Shown: in pieces, positions 7,187 to 14,757 of the stretch | How positions within the stretch are numbered: the first letter of the stretch is position 1 | Layout of the letters: every line of letters starts with the position of its first letter | IMG/VR virus record: IMGVR_UViG_3300034093_001897 | Coordinates: 1-30,230 of that record | DNA length: 30,230 nt | Reading direction: 5' to 3' (one strand) | From: a virus | Notes under the pieces: model-generated | What the model was told of the DNA's origin: nothing | The model's input: the letters and a program-made list of their open reading frames with translations, nothing else | Database searches by the model: none | Made by a program: the position numbers and the translations under genes

Positions 7187-7492
7187 ATGATTAAAATTAA
7201 AAGAGAATATACAAGACCTTCTGCAGATATTCCTTGGCACGGGGATGTCTTACCAGCCGTCGAATTTAAGACCAAATTACAAACTTATATTGATTCAAGT
7301 AAACACATTTCGTATAATATCACATATAGCGAAGATGGATTGAAAATGTTTTATGAAGGAGTTTGGGTTGATCGTGCGGCTTTTGACGAATACGATGTTG
7401 ACCCGGACCTTGTCCCGTACTGGGATTTAAGAAACGAATACTACTCTTCTGTTGGTATTACTATAGGTCCTAAAATTTTTGAAGATATTTAA
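7187..7492 (+). CDS. uncharacterised phage protein
   Basis: The 101-residue protein starts at ATG 7187, preceded by GGAG at a good distance; an upstream in-frame TTG at 7175 would overlap the ribosome site. The product is acidic and rich in aromatic residues (for example IPWHGDVLP and VPYWDLRNEYY). I do not recognise a family. It follows the cupin gene by 12 nt and is probably co-transcribed. A strong intrinsic terminator follows at 7533-7564, and the gene ends within 4 nt of the convergent PP-loop gene's stop. Confidence 0.6.
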   Translation: MIKIKREYTRPSADIPWHGDVLPAVEFKTKLQTYIDSSKHISYNITYSEDGLKMFYEGVWVDRAAFDEYDVDPDLVPYWDLRNEYYSSVGITIGPKIFEDI

Positions 7493-8367
7493 TATATTAA
7501 GTTTTTAGGAACTAATACAACATCTCCTATATAGGGGTCCCAATTCGCGGACCCCTTATTTTTTAATAGAGTTATTATGGTATCTGCTAATTTCATATTT
7601 TCAAAATTTAAAGTTTTAAGAGGAGATACAAAATTCATCTTTACTAAATCTGCCAGCAATATACTCTTAGGATCATAAAAAAACTTACCATTAGTTCTCA
7701 ACTTATTGCTGTTTAAAATATGATACCACGAATCAAAAATCCTGCTATAAAAATTCATTTCGCCAGATTTTTTATAAAAATTTAAAGATTGCTGATAAGC
7801 TATTTCAGTTAGATGCATAGGTATGTAAAACACACTAGAATCGTAATTGGTAATTTTTCTATTAAAGATAGTTAGGTATTTGTTTACACTATCTTTTTCT
7901 AGATCACCCTCTCCTACAATTATATAAAAATCACTTGGAATTAATTTTAAAATATATGGGACTGTAGAGTACGTGGGCCAACATACTTCAGTAATTTTAA
8001 AATTTTCATGTATTATTGATTTTAGAATATCATCAATGGAAAATTCATAAATGTTTAATTTAACACCATATTTCTTAGCAATATCCTCAACTATTATTTT
8101 TGTAGAATCATTAATTCCGTTAATATGAAAGAAAAAATATTCTACCGGAATGTCGTTTAGGTGTATGTAATGTGCAATTAATTCACTGTCAATTCCAGAA
8201 AGGCACAGACCAATTTTATCAAGTCCTAAACCTGTCATCTCTTGTTTGATATCTTTTACAGTTTTATCAACTGCATCAAAGAACGTATCTGTAGTTACTT
8301 TATCAAAATTATCTATTTGGTATGTGAACTTTTTTGTATTTTTATCAAATGTATAAATTCTATTCAT
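7489..8367 (-). CDS. asparagine-synthetase-like PP-loop protein 2 with a shortened loop
   Basis: The product has 292 residues from ATG 8367, which overlaps the upstream gene's stop by 8 nt (ATGAATAG). A longer frame start at 8409 would overlap much more. The PP-loop position reads CLSGIDSEL (SGIDS at 57-61), one glycine shorter than the SGGxDS consensus seen in the other two PP-loop proteins here. Strands EYFFFHI and FYIIVGEG match the fold that follows. The changed loop may reduce ATP pyrophosphatase activity, leaving a structural partner for PP-loop 3. The 3' end of the gene contains the terminator of the opposite strand. Confidence 0.55.
   Translation of the reverse strand: MNRIYTFDKNTKKFTYQIDNFDKVTTDTFFDAVDKTVKDIKQEMTGLGLDKIGLCLSGIDSELIAHYIHLNDIPVEYFFFHINGINDSTKIIVEDIAKKYGVKLNIYEFSIDDILKSIIHENFKITEVCWPTYSTVPYILKLIPSDFYIIVGEGDLEKDSVNKYLTIFNRKITNYDSSVFYIPMHLTEIAYQQSLNFYKKSGEMNFYSRIFDSWYHILNSNKLRTNGKFFYDPKSILLADLVKMNFVSPLKTLNFENMKLADTIITLLKNKGSANWDPYIGDVVLVPKNLIY
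7533..7564 (+). terminator. intrinsic terminator for the plus-strand cupin block
   Basis: AGGGGTCC (7533-7540) pairs perfectly with GGACCCCT (7549-7556) around an 8-nt loop, followed by a T-rich tail TATTTTTT (7557-7564). It acts on plus-strand transcripts; the reverse strand has no T-tract after the stem. It lies inside the coding region of the convergent minus-strand gene. Confidence 0.8.
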
Positions 8368-9478
8368 GTTTAAAATTTGTAATGTGATTTGTATCATCAA
8401 ATACATCACTAAGATCTATAGATTGTGTTACACTTTGATCAGCAGTGATTGCGTTAAATCTTGGACGTAGATATAATATATTTTTTAAACTTGGTCTTTT
8501 TACTTTTTGCAAATATTCATTAGACCCTAATACGCTACACACAAACTTTTTTGCAGAAATCTTATATGTATTCCATGATCCTAGATGTTTAGACTCTTGA
8601 TTGTTCATACTCCATAATTGAAAATTTGTGGTATCAAAAAATGGAAAATATCGATCATCTAACCAAGCAGTATTAATATTGTTTGTTACGTTGCTAAACA
8701 AAAATAATCGATAATAAACATATATCCATTTCCATGTAAAATTATACCACCAAAACAGATCCCAAACTTGATTATTATGATTCGGGCACGTTTTTAGATT
8801 TTCAATAAACAATGATGTCCACATTTTTGCTGATCTTGATGATATTTTTTTAGAGTCCATAAAAAACTTTACCATTGTATCAAAATTAATTGTCTTGTTT
8901 AATGAACCGGGACCACCCCACAGTTCATAACTTTGTTGAATATCTGCACCAAATAATTGATCATTTAGTTCGCCGATAACGTAAATCCAATTACCTATGT
9001 CCTTATCACTATAAGAAAAATCACTATTTTCAACTTTGAAATGTGGTCTTATAAATTTATACCACATTTCTGGATTTTCATCGACACTGTTTTGATTCAT
9101 TTTTATAGTAATTCTTTTTGAGGCTTGTTCTACTCCTAGAAGTTTGATAAACGAGGATACAATCACACTCGAATCAATTCCTCCACTATACATAATTTGT
9201 ATTGGAATATCGAGATCTTCTTGTTGTTTTAATATTTGTGCAGCACGTTCTATTACACATTCTTCATATGTAATACTTGAATTTTTAAATTCTGGTAGCC
9301 TAAATTTATCAGGAACGTATGTTCGTATAGGAAATCTAAATGTATTGGTTCTATCATTGATGCCTATACAACGATCCTGAATAATGCTATAAAAGTCTAA
9401 CCATTCTTTAAATTTGGGATCAGCAATTAATTGAGCATTAAGAATATCAGCTTGATATGCTATCAACGATTGTGTCAT
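8360..9478 (-). CDS. asparagine-synthetase-like PP-loop ATPase 3
   Basis: The 372-residue protein carries a canonical PP-loop YSGGIDSS at 97-104 and GELNDQLFGA, the second conserved element of asparagine synthetase C-terminal domains that binds ATP and the acidic substrate. The N-terminal ~90 residues lack a catalytic Cys-2 and do not form a glutaminase domain. Trp-rich segments at about 220-250 are unusual. It overlaps the upstream gene by 4 nt and the downstream PP-loop 2 gene by 8 nt, so the three form one minus-strand operon. This is the most convincing asparagine-synthetase-like protein of the three and could form an amide bond, using ammonia or an amine. Confidence 0.78.
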   Translation of the reverse strand: MTQSLIAYQADILNAQLIADPKFKEWLDFYSIIQDRCIGINDRTNTFRFPIRTYVPDKFRLPEFKNSSITYEECVIERAAQILKQQEDLDIPIQIMYSGGIDSSVIVSSFIKLLGVEQASKRITIKMNQNSVDENPEMWYKFIRPHFKVENSDFSYSDKDIGNWIYVIGELNDQLFGADIQQSYELWGGPGSLNKTINFDTMVKFFMDSKKISSRSAKMWTSLFIENLKTCPNHNNQVWDLFWWYNFTWKWIYVYYRLFLFSNVTNNINTAWLDDRYFPFFDTTNFQLWSMNNQESKHLGSWNTYKISAKKFVCSVLGSNEYLQKVKRPSLKNILYLRPRFNAITADQSVTQSIDLSDVFDDTNHITNFKHE

Positions 9479-10062
9479 ACAACAGCCATCCTACTAATAA
9501 TTTTGTTTTCTATAATATCTAATTTACTAATATCATTTTCCAAAATAATCACTTCCATAAAATAATCAATGGTAGATTGTAATTTTATTAATATATGATT
9601 AAACGAGTCAGATTTAATTTTTAATTCTTTCAATGCTTCTTCTTTTGTTAAGCCTCTACCGCTTACATAGTCATCTAATAATTTTTCGTTTTTTGATTCT
9701 AACATATCATTTATTAAGTAGGCTACGGCTGGATTAAAGAAAAAATTACAAGTTGATAGTGATTTTGCAGTAACAAAGAATAGTACTTTAACAATTTTTC
9801 GTTTTTTTAATGCTAACAATTTTTTAAGTTTTATGTACTCAGGAACTTCGGTATCTAACTTTAACTCTATGCCTTGTTTAGAAATGCACAGGCAATTATC
9901 TTCAATATTTTTGTCGGTAATATTTTTGTAAAAGTCATAGTGTGGATAAAGTGCTATAATGTCTACATCAAATAAAGAAGACTTTAAACTTGTAGATAAT
10001 CTAGTATCTTCCACATACGTAAGTATTACACGGGTCGCAGCATCGACTATAATATATTTCAT
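9475..10062 (-). CDS. uncharacterised protein in the PP-loop operon
   Basis: The 195-residue protein is unrecognised. It starts MKYIIVDAATRVILTYVED, has a lysine-rich segment (KLKKLLALKKRKIVK) at about 78-92, and then VLFFVTAKSLSTCNFFFNPAVAYLI. The C-terminal half is helical and charged with a possible coiled coil (KIISR near the end). Its stop overlaps the start of the PP-loop 3 gene by 4 nt, giving translational coupling. It could be an accessory or substrate-presenting subunit, but no motif shows this. Confidence 0.55.
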   Translation of the reverse strand: MKYIIVDAATRVILTYVEDTRLSTSLKSSLFDVDIIALYPHYDFYKNITDKNIEDNCLCISKQGIELKLDTEVPEYIKLKKLLALKKRKIVKVLFFVTAKSLSTCNFFFNPAVAYLINDMLESKNEKLLDDYVSGRGLTKEEALKELKIKSDSFNHILIKLQSTIDYFMEVIILENDISKLDIIENKIISRMAVV

Positions 10063-10079
10063 GTTAAATGCCAGAATTT

Positions 10080-10532
10080 TTAAATTTCTTTAATCATCAA
10101 GTAGAAGAAAGGCTTCATTCCTACCTTTTCAGCAGATTTCTGTCGAACAAGATTTTTAACGTGTACATAACTTGAAATGTATTGACAACCTTTTTCTTTT
10201 GCAATTTGCTCAAAGTGCTTGTGAAGTATTGTATAGATACCTCTGCCTCTGCAAGTTTCGTCAACAGCACTAAGAGTGATCCAAAGATGATTGGGCCTAA
10301 CTGTATCATATACAATATGACCCAAAATCTTGCCATCTTGTTCTGCATAAACAGCTCCGCAGGTTTTATCATCCCATGTGGTAATAGATGTTCCAAATCC
10401 TTTATCGATTAGTTCTGCCATTTGTCGCAGAAAGAATGTATAAATGGGGCTCTTGCCAAGTTGATCGGTCCTGAAAACGTTTATTTCATTGCCTAGTTTG
10501 TCTGTCTCACTGTTTAGGAATACTGGTTTCAT
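10080..10532 (-). CDS. GNAT N-acetyltransferase
   Basis: The 150-residue protein is a full-length GNAT domain. Strands AVYAEQDGKILGHIVYD and HLWITLSAVDE are followed by the acetyl-CoA loop CRGRGIY (R95-G-R-G98) and helix TILHKHFEQIAKEKG, then CQYISSYVHVKN with the typical beta5 and Asn, and the SAEKVGMKPF element (xxxKxGF-like) at the end. It should transfer acetyl from acetyl-CoA to an amine; the substrate is unknown. It is the first gene of the minus-strand block, preceded by GTTAAATA five nt before the ATG and without a Shine-Dalgarno. Confidence 0.85.
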   Translation of the reverse strand: MKPVFLNSETDKLGNEINVFRTDQLGKSPIYTFFLRQMAELIDKGFGTSITTWDDKTCGAVYAEQDGKILGHIVYDTVRPNHLWITLSAVDETCRGRGIYTILHKHFEQIAKEKGCQYISSYVHVKNLVRQKSAEKVGMKPFFYLMIKEI

Positions 10533-10537
10533 GCCTA

Positions 10538-10545
10538 TATTTAAC
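10538..10545 (-). promoter_or_regulatory. late-type octamer GTTAAATA, 5 nt before the GNAT gene
   Basis: On the minus strand GTTAAATA is followed by TAGGC and ATG 10532. It has one mismatch to NATAAATA, with the same 5-nt spacing as at 4275, 17928, 20243 and 23934. Confidence 0.45.
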
Positions 10546-10672
10546 CATCAACTGTAGGTGCTTAAAAATTAGTTGTCTATTAAACTAGCATAATACTTTG
10601 TTTTTGGGTATAAATTCGTGTTTGCTATCATAACTCACAGTAGAATTTAACACTCCAAGTTATCATAATGCG

Positions 10673-10680
10673 AATAAATA
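10673..10680 (+). promoter_or_regulatory. late-type promoter octamer AATAAATA for the tail gene
   Basis: AATAAATA lies 26 nt before ATG 10707, with AGGAG between them, so this late transcript would have a normal leader. The rest of the 10546-10672 gap is A+T-rich and shows nothing else I can support. Confidence 0.65.
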
Positions 10681-10706
10681 CAAGTTAAGATATTCAGGAG
10701 TTTAAA

Positions 10707-12116
10707 ATGCCATTACAAATACGCAGAGGGACCACTGCACAACGACTTGCAATCACACCATTGACCGGCGAGCTGATTCATGATACTACTACCGGACAAT
10801 TGTTTGTGGGTAATGGTACAACTGCTGGCGGTGTCACTACTACTGGTATTTCTTTAGAAGATGCGGCTGATGCCGCAGCATCATTGTTTACTACAGGATC
10901 GCATTCCGGAATCACATTTGCTTATAATGACGCAGCTGGTCGAATAGATGCTACTGTTACTGTGGCAGCTACTGGTCCGTTTGATGGCGATTTAACAGGT
11001 AGTGTATTTGCAGATGATTCTACCTTGCTAGTTGACGGCACCGGAGGGGCTCTGGTTGGTTCTTTAAGAACTTCAGGTGACGTGTATATTACTAAAAATT
11101 CGTATTCTGGTACGTTTGGAAATGGATTAACATATGCGCAACACCACTCAACTGTTGATGCAGTAAATTTTAATTTTTTAAGAACTCGGGGAACAGATAT
11201 TGCACCCACCGCTGTTGCCAACGGCGACGATATTGCTGATTTAAATTTCATAGGTCACGACGGTACCAATAGAGTGTCAATTGGTGGTATAACTGCTAGA
11301 GTTTCGGGAGCTGTGTCATTGGGAATTGTTCCAGGCGAACTTACGTTTGATACTCGTAGTACAGCAGGAGTATTGTCGGAAAAAGCAGCATTAACATCAG
11401 ACGGTATATGGAAAATCAATCAACTTGGTGCGCTTTCGGGTACAACCATAAATGTTGTTGACAATAATACTATTACATTAGGTGATGTTAGACTGAGTCA
11501 AGATGGACTTTCTACTATAAACACTAATGCTACTTTGATATTATCTGCAAACGGAACTGGCTCAGTTGACATTGAATCTCTTAGAATTATAGGTAGTACT
11601 ATATCAACTACAGATTCTAGCAGCATCACAGTTTCTCAAGCATCTACCTTTAGCAGTAATCTAACTGTTGACGGCACACTAACAGTCGGTGACAGTATTG
11701 TACAAAACAACGCTAACAGAGACTATGTCAGTACCACATTACAGACACAGGGAGTTGCTCGAGTAGTAGAGGGAGTACAAAACGGTACCTATACTCAATT
11801 GGTTACAAATACAGCAGAGACATATACAACCATTTCTTATAACTCCACAATCTACAAAGGTTGTCGGGCAACATTCAAAGTCCATCAGTCTACCAATGTC
11901 TATATTAGTGAGGTGTTGTTGGTCAATGACACAACCACAGTCACTATTGTAAATGCTCAGGCTACAGCGGCAGCGATCAACTTCAGTATCATTGGTTCGA
12001 TTACTGCAGACTACGACAGTGCATCTGGTACGATTAGACTAAGACCAATTACTAGTACATCGATTACATCTGGTCTTAATTTATTTTGGACTGTAAGTTA
12101 CCAATTGTTCACATAA
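10707..12116 (+). CDS. tail fibre / receptor-binding structural protein with Mtd-like N-terminus
   Basis: The 469-residue protein begins MPLQIRRGTTAQRLAITP followed by GELIHDTTTGQLFVGNGTT, the pattern of the major tropism determinant N-terminal domain and of many marine phage tail fibres. The rest is rich in Thr, Ser, Gly and Val with repeated strand-turn elements such as GDVYITKN, GSVDIESLRIIGSTIS and SNLTVDGTLTVGDSI, as in trimeric beta-helical fibres. The last ~130 residues (from NRDYVSTTLQ) form a distinct beta-rich tip. It has a late-type promoter and AGGAG ribosome site. It likely forms part of the virion tail and contacts the host, and it abuts the accessory island. Confidence 0.8.
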   Translation: MPLQIRRGTTAQRLAITPLTGELIHDTTTGQLFVGNGTTAGGVTTTGISLEDAADAAASLFTTGSHSGITFAYNDAAGRIDATVTVAATGPFDGDLTGSVFADDSTLLVDGTGGALVGSLRTSGDVYITKNSYSGTFGNGLTYAQHHSTVDAVNFNFLRTRGTDIAPTAVANGDDIADLNFIGHDGTNRVSIGGITARVSGAVSLGIVPGELTFDTRSTAGVLSEKAALTSDGIWKINQLGALSGTTINVVDNNTITLGDVRLSQDGLSTINTNATLILSANGTGSVDIESLRIIGSTISTTDSSSITVSQASTFSSNLTVDGTLTVGDSIVQNNANRDYVSTTLQTQGVARVVEGVQNGTYTQLVTNTAETYTTISYNSTIYKGCRATFKVHQSTNVYISEVLLVNDTTTVTIVNAQATAAAINFSIIGSITADYDSASGTIRLRPITSTSITSGLNLFWTVSYQLFT

Positions 12117-12130
12117 TTGACAAAAAAGAC

Positions 12131-12158
12131 TTGACTCTAGTATTATTTCCTGTATACT
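12131..12158 (+). promoter_or_regulatory. sigma70-like promoter for the tRNA-like RNA
   Basis: TTGACT (12131-12136), a 16-nt spacer and TATACT (12153-12158) preceded by TG. A transcript starting 7 nt after the -10 box begins at 12165, the first base of the RNA's acceptor stem. Confidence 0.65.
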
Positions 12159-12164
12159 AATATT

Positions 12165-12275
12165 GTGGTCGTGAGTGGAATAGGCAGACCTCCCGCCAGG
12201 CCCATAGCTTGGTAAGGGGACGGGGCGTAGTCATAGACGTAGCCCTTGTAGGTTCGAAACCTACCGACCATACCA
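12165..12275 (+). tRNA. tRNA-like RNA of 111 nt with encoded CCA
   Basis: Acceptor arm: GTGGTCG (12165-12171) pairs with CGACCAT (12265-12271, one G-T pair), then A and CCA (12273-12275). The T arm GTAGG-TTCGAAA-CCTAC (12248-12264) is canonical. GGAATAGGCAGAC (12177-12189) resembles a tRNA-Leu D-loop, with a weak 3-bp stem 12173-12175/12190-12192. CCAGG-CCCATAG-CTTGG (12196-12212) forms a 5-bp stem with a 7-nt loop that would give anticodon CAU, though C replaces U33. The remaining 35 nt (12213-12247) are far longer than a normal variable arm and can form a hairpin (GGGGC 12222-12226 with GCCCT 12242-12246, inner GTC/GAC). Alternatives are an intron-containing tRNA, or a non-decoding tRNA mimic. 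Confidence 0.6.
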
Positions 12276-12318
12276 TATACGATAATAAGTATTAGAACAT
12301 AACTTTAAGGAAACAATT

Positions 12319-12510
12319 ATGTCAACAACAGTAGAACAATTAAAAGCAGACTTCGAAGCATTCTTAGCTGAGGACGCAAAATTCACAGCAGGCAACGGTG
12401 CCGCAGGTACTCGTGCTCGTAAAGCACTTCAAGAAGTTGCCAAGGGTGTTAAAACTCGTCGCAACGAAATCACAGAAGAAAAAAACACTCGTAAAGAAGC
12501 CAAGGCCTAA
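12319..12510 (+). CDS. small histone H1-like (Hc1-type) basic protein
   Basis: The 63-residue protein reads STTVEQLKADFEAFLAED at the N-terminus, then NGAAGTRARKALQEV and a Lys/Arg-rich helical end (KGVKTRRNEI, RKEAKA). This matches the Hc1-like helix-turn pattern with GxxAAGTRARKxLQE that I know from marine T4-like phages. It is all helical, highly charged and probably binds DNA without sequence preference. A clear AAGG ribosome site precedes the ATG. It lies just after the tRNA-like RNA and could be expressed from the same promoter; the next gene starts 2 nt after its stop. Confidence 0.75.
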   Translation: MSTTVEQLKADFEAFLAEDAKFTAGNGAAGTRARKALQEVAKGVKTRRNEITEEKNTRKEAKA

Positions 12511-12512
12511 TC

Positions 12513-13013
12513 GTGAGCAAACAAGATCTTGACGATCCTGATGTAGGCATTATTGCACAGGATATTGGTACATTAGATCTAGGTTACGGCGCCGTTCCTC
12601 CCGACTATGGTAACATCAGTTATAGTGGCGGCGTCGATACCATCACAATAGATACTAGCACTATGAATAGTATGTACAGTTCAAATACTATTACTTTACC
12701 GAGCACAACTATTGCTAATAATGGATATACCATTGGAAGTGCCAGCAGTAATAACTATTATATCACAGGTACTAGTGGTTATAATACATCATCAAGTGTG
12801 AATATCAGCAGTGACGGTATTGATATGGCCGCTGGCACTGATATCAAAGTAGATGGCAAAAGTCTCAAAGAGTTCATGAACAAGATGGAAGAACGCTTGG
12901 CCATACTTGTGCCTGACCCTAAGAAACTAGAACAGTTTGCCGCACTTAAAAAAGCCTACGATCATTACAAGCTGATGGAGAAACTCTGTCAGGAACCACC
13001 TAAAGAAGATTAA
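12513..13013 (+). CDS. phage protein with Ser/Thr/Asn-rich N-terminus and conserved helical C-terminus
   Basis: The 166-residue protein starts at GTG 12513. Residues 1-110 are low-complexity, rich in Ser, Thr, Tyr and Asn with strand-turn repeats (SNTITLPSTTIANNGYTIG), like a fibre or scaffold segment. The C-terminus is helical: DIKVDGKSLKEFMNKMEERL, then ILVPDPKKLEQFAALKKAYDHY. This end is common in uncharacterised virion-associated proteins of marine T4-like phages. The SGGVDT string at about 39-44 is not a PP-loop. It is translated next to the H1-like protein and thyX. I regard it as a probable structural or assembly protein. Confidence 0.6.
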   Translation: MSKQDLDDPDVGIIAQDIGTLDLGYGAVPPDYGNISYSGGVDTITIDTSTMNSMYSSNTITLPSTTIANNGYTIGSASSNNYYITGTSGYNTSSSVNISSDGIDMAAGTDIKVDGKSLKEFMNKMEERLAILVPDPKKLEQFAALKKAYDHYKLMEKLCQEPPKED

Positions 13014-13017
13014 ATAC

Positions 13018-13683
13018 ATGAATGTTAAACTTTTATCCTATAGTCAACCAACAGAGGAATTTAGAGATCTGGGCCTCACAGATGCGCAGGAACTCATTGC
13101 GTATTGCGCCCGTGTCAGCAATCCCTCCAATCAGCTCAACACAGACACATCCGAAAAACTCATACGATATCTTGTTAAACACGCCCACTGGAGCCCACTT
13201 GAAATGGTCTCCGCCTGCGTTGAAATTACCACAACCAGAGACATTGCCCGACAGATCCTTAGACACAGAAGTTTTAGTTTCCAAGAATTTTCTCAACGCT
13301 ATGCTGACCCAACTCGAGATCTCAATTTCGTTACAAGAGAAGCCAGACTACAAGACTCCAAAAACAGACAGAACTCAGTCGAAGTGGAAGATCAACAGTT
13401 ACAAAATGAATGGTTTAGAGCTCAACAACGAGTCATCTATGCCGCACAACGAGAATACGAGTGGGCTATCAAGAATGGCATAGCCAAGGAACAGGCTCGT
13501 GCTGTGTTACCCGAAGGCCTAATTGAAAGCAGATTGTATATGAACGGCACTCTACGTAGCTGGATTCACTTTATTGAATTGCGTAGTGCAAACGGTACAC
13601 AAAAAGAGCATCAACTAGTTGCTGTAGCCTGTGCTAAGGCCATTGCTGCCATATTCCCAATGAGTGAAAGCCTAGTGCAATGA
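13018..13683 (+). CDS. thyX: flavin-dependent thymidylate synthase ThyX
   Basis: The 221-residue protein carries the ThyX signature RHRSFSFQEFSQRY at 82-95 (RHRxxSxxExSxR). HAHWSPLEM at about 55-63 matches the conserved H-SP region, and ARAVLPEGLIES with WIHFIELR near the end matches the substrate-binding helix and the Arg/His-rich C-terminal part. It makes dTMP from dUMP with FAD, NADPH and methylenetetrahydrofolate, supplying nucleotides for phage DNA replication. Its length is typical for the family. The next gene overlaps its stop by 4 nt (ATGA). Confidence 0.95.
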   Translation: MNVKLLSYSQPTEEFRDLGLTDAQELIAYCARVSNPSNQLNTDTSEKLIRYLVKHAHWSPLEMVSACVEITTTRDIARQILRHRSFSFQEFSQRYADPTRDLNFVTREARLQDSKNRQNSVEVEDQQLQNEWFRAQQRVIYAAQREYEWAIKNGIAKEQARAVLPEGLIESRLYMNGTLRSWIHFIELRSANGTQKEHQLVAVACAKAIAAIFPMSESLVQ

Positions 13684-14063
13684 AAGAAAAAATTGATCAG
13701 TTTTGCAAAAACTACGAAATACAAATCGTAGATGATCAAAAACGGAGGGCTAGATACCACCCTCCCAAATATTTTACAGATCCTATGCGAGCAGATATTA
13801 TCAATAAGGATTTTGTAGAATTTGAAACTGAAAAAGTCTATACAGTTCAAATACCTGAAAGCCGCTTTCGAGCTCTAGTAGAAATGGAACAGAGATTTTT
13901 TGGCAACCATAAACACGGCTACAGTGATGCTGATATGTTTTCTATGCTTATGGAAAAAGAACGTGAGGAAAGTTGGTATCGGCAGTCAAACACGGCTGTG
14001 CAAAAAGCATACGAACAATACAGTATTATGCTTAATCTGGCAGGATATCAAAGAAAAATCTAA
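13680..14063 (+). CDS. conserved phage protein of unknown function
   Basis: The 127-residue acidic and helical protein overlaps thyX by 4 nt. Features include EIQIVDDQKRRARYHPP, EKVYTVQIPESRFRALVEME, and a C-terminal helix AVQKAYEQYSIMLNLAGYQ. I do not recognise a catalytic motif. It sits between nucleotide metabolism (thyX) and Kdo metabolism (kdsB), whose ATG directly follows its stop, so all three are probably one transcript. Confidence 0.6.
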   Translation: MKEKIDQFCKNYEIQIVDDQKRRARYHPPKYFTDPMRADIINKDFVEFETEKVYTVQIPESRFRALVEMEQRFFGNHKHGYSDADMFSMLMEKEREESWYRQSNTAVQKAYEQYSIMLNLAGYQRKI

Positions 14064-14723
14064 ATGAAAACCGCAATTGTGATACCCGCGAGACTTGCAA
14101 GCACTCGCTTTCCAAATAAAATGCTATGTGATGTCGGTGGACAAACTCTTATTCGTAGAGTCTACGAACAATGCTTATCCACGGGGCTCGATGTATATGT
14201 TGCAACGGACAGCAAAGACATTGCCGCTGAAGTATCAAATGCTCTACTGGTATATGATTCTGAAAACGGTACAGCTCGTATTGCCAAAGCCATAGATCAA
14301 ATGCCTCATTATGATGCCATAATCAATGTGCAGGGTGACATGGTAACAGTGCCTGTAGAAGATGTAAAGAAATTGCCATTGCTGCTCAATATCTACGATG
14401 TTGCCACATTAAAACATCCCATGGCAGATGGTCAACGACACGATCCTAACACTGTTAAAGTGATTTCGTCGGGCACCGAAGCACACTGGTTCTGTCGTGC
14501 TCCTTTAAAATACGGTGATTGGCATTACGGTATCTACGCTTACAGAATGGATGCTCTTAAAAAATACCAAACACTGACTGTCTATCCCGAAGAAAACATT
14601 GAAAGTCTGGAACAATTACGTTGGATACAAAATGGTTACACTATTGGTATCATCGACGCAGGAATCGCTGCTGAAATCAATACTCCGGAAGATTTAGAAT
14701 TGTTCAAAAAAGAATCTTATTGA
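14064..14723 (+). CDS. kdsB: CMP-Kdo synthetase (3-deoxy-manno-octulosonate cytidylyltransferase)
   Basis: The 219-residue protein starts with the nucleotidyltransferase signature IPARLASTRFPNKML. INVQGD at about 92-97 is the metal/CTP site, ESLEQLRWIQNG and INTPEDLE near the end are KdsB hallmarks, and WHYGIYAYR matches the Kdo-binding region. It would activate Kdo with CTP for lipopolysaccharide core synthesis. It is shorter than typical bacterial enzymes of about 250 residues, and the segment corresponding to the ATR-H-SGTDR region is reduced to SENGTARIA. With kdsA at 20256 it gives two of the Kdo pathway steps. Its stop overlaps the -35 box of the promoter at 14720-14748. Confidence 0.9.
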   Translation: MKTAIVIPARLASTRFPNKMLCDVGGQTLIRRVYEQCLSTGLDVYVATDSKDIAAEVSNALLVYDSENGTARIAKAIDQMPHYDAIINVQGDMVTVPVEDVKKLPLLLNIYDVATLKHPMADGQRHDPNTVKVISSGTEAHWFCRAPLKYGDWHYGIYAYRMDALKKYQTLTVYPEENIESLEQLRWIQNGYTIGIIDAGIAAEINTPEDLELFKKESY

Positions 14724-14748
14724 CAGGTTTCTAGAAAGACTGTATAAT
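14720..14748 (+). promoter_or_regulatory. consensus sigma70 promoter TTGACA-N17-TATAAT
   Basis: TTGACA (14720-14725), 17-nt spacer, TATAAT (14743-14748), preceded by TG. The expected start is at about 14755, three nt before ATG 14758, giving an almost leaderless transcript. A perfect match to both boxes is rare by chance. Confidence 0.9.
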
Positions 14749-14757
14749 TACTTTATT

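Noticed and set aside
10182-10412. Plus-strand open frame opposite the GNAT gene
   Set aside because: The minus strand encodes a full GNAT domain with motifs; the plus frame has no ribosome site or recognisable sequence.
12513-13013. SGGVDT string, like the PP-loop of asparagine-synthetase-type enzymes
   Set aside because: It sits in a low-complexity Ser/Thr/Asn-rich segment without the surrounding strand and helix, so it is a chance match.
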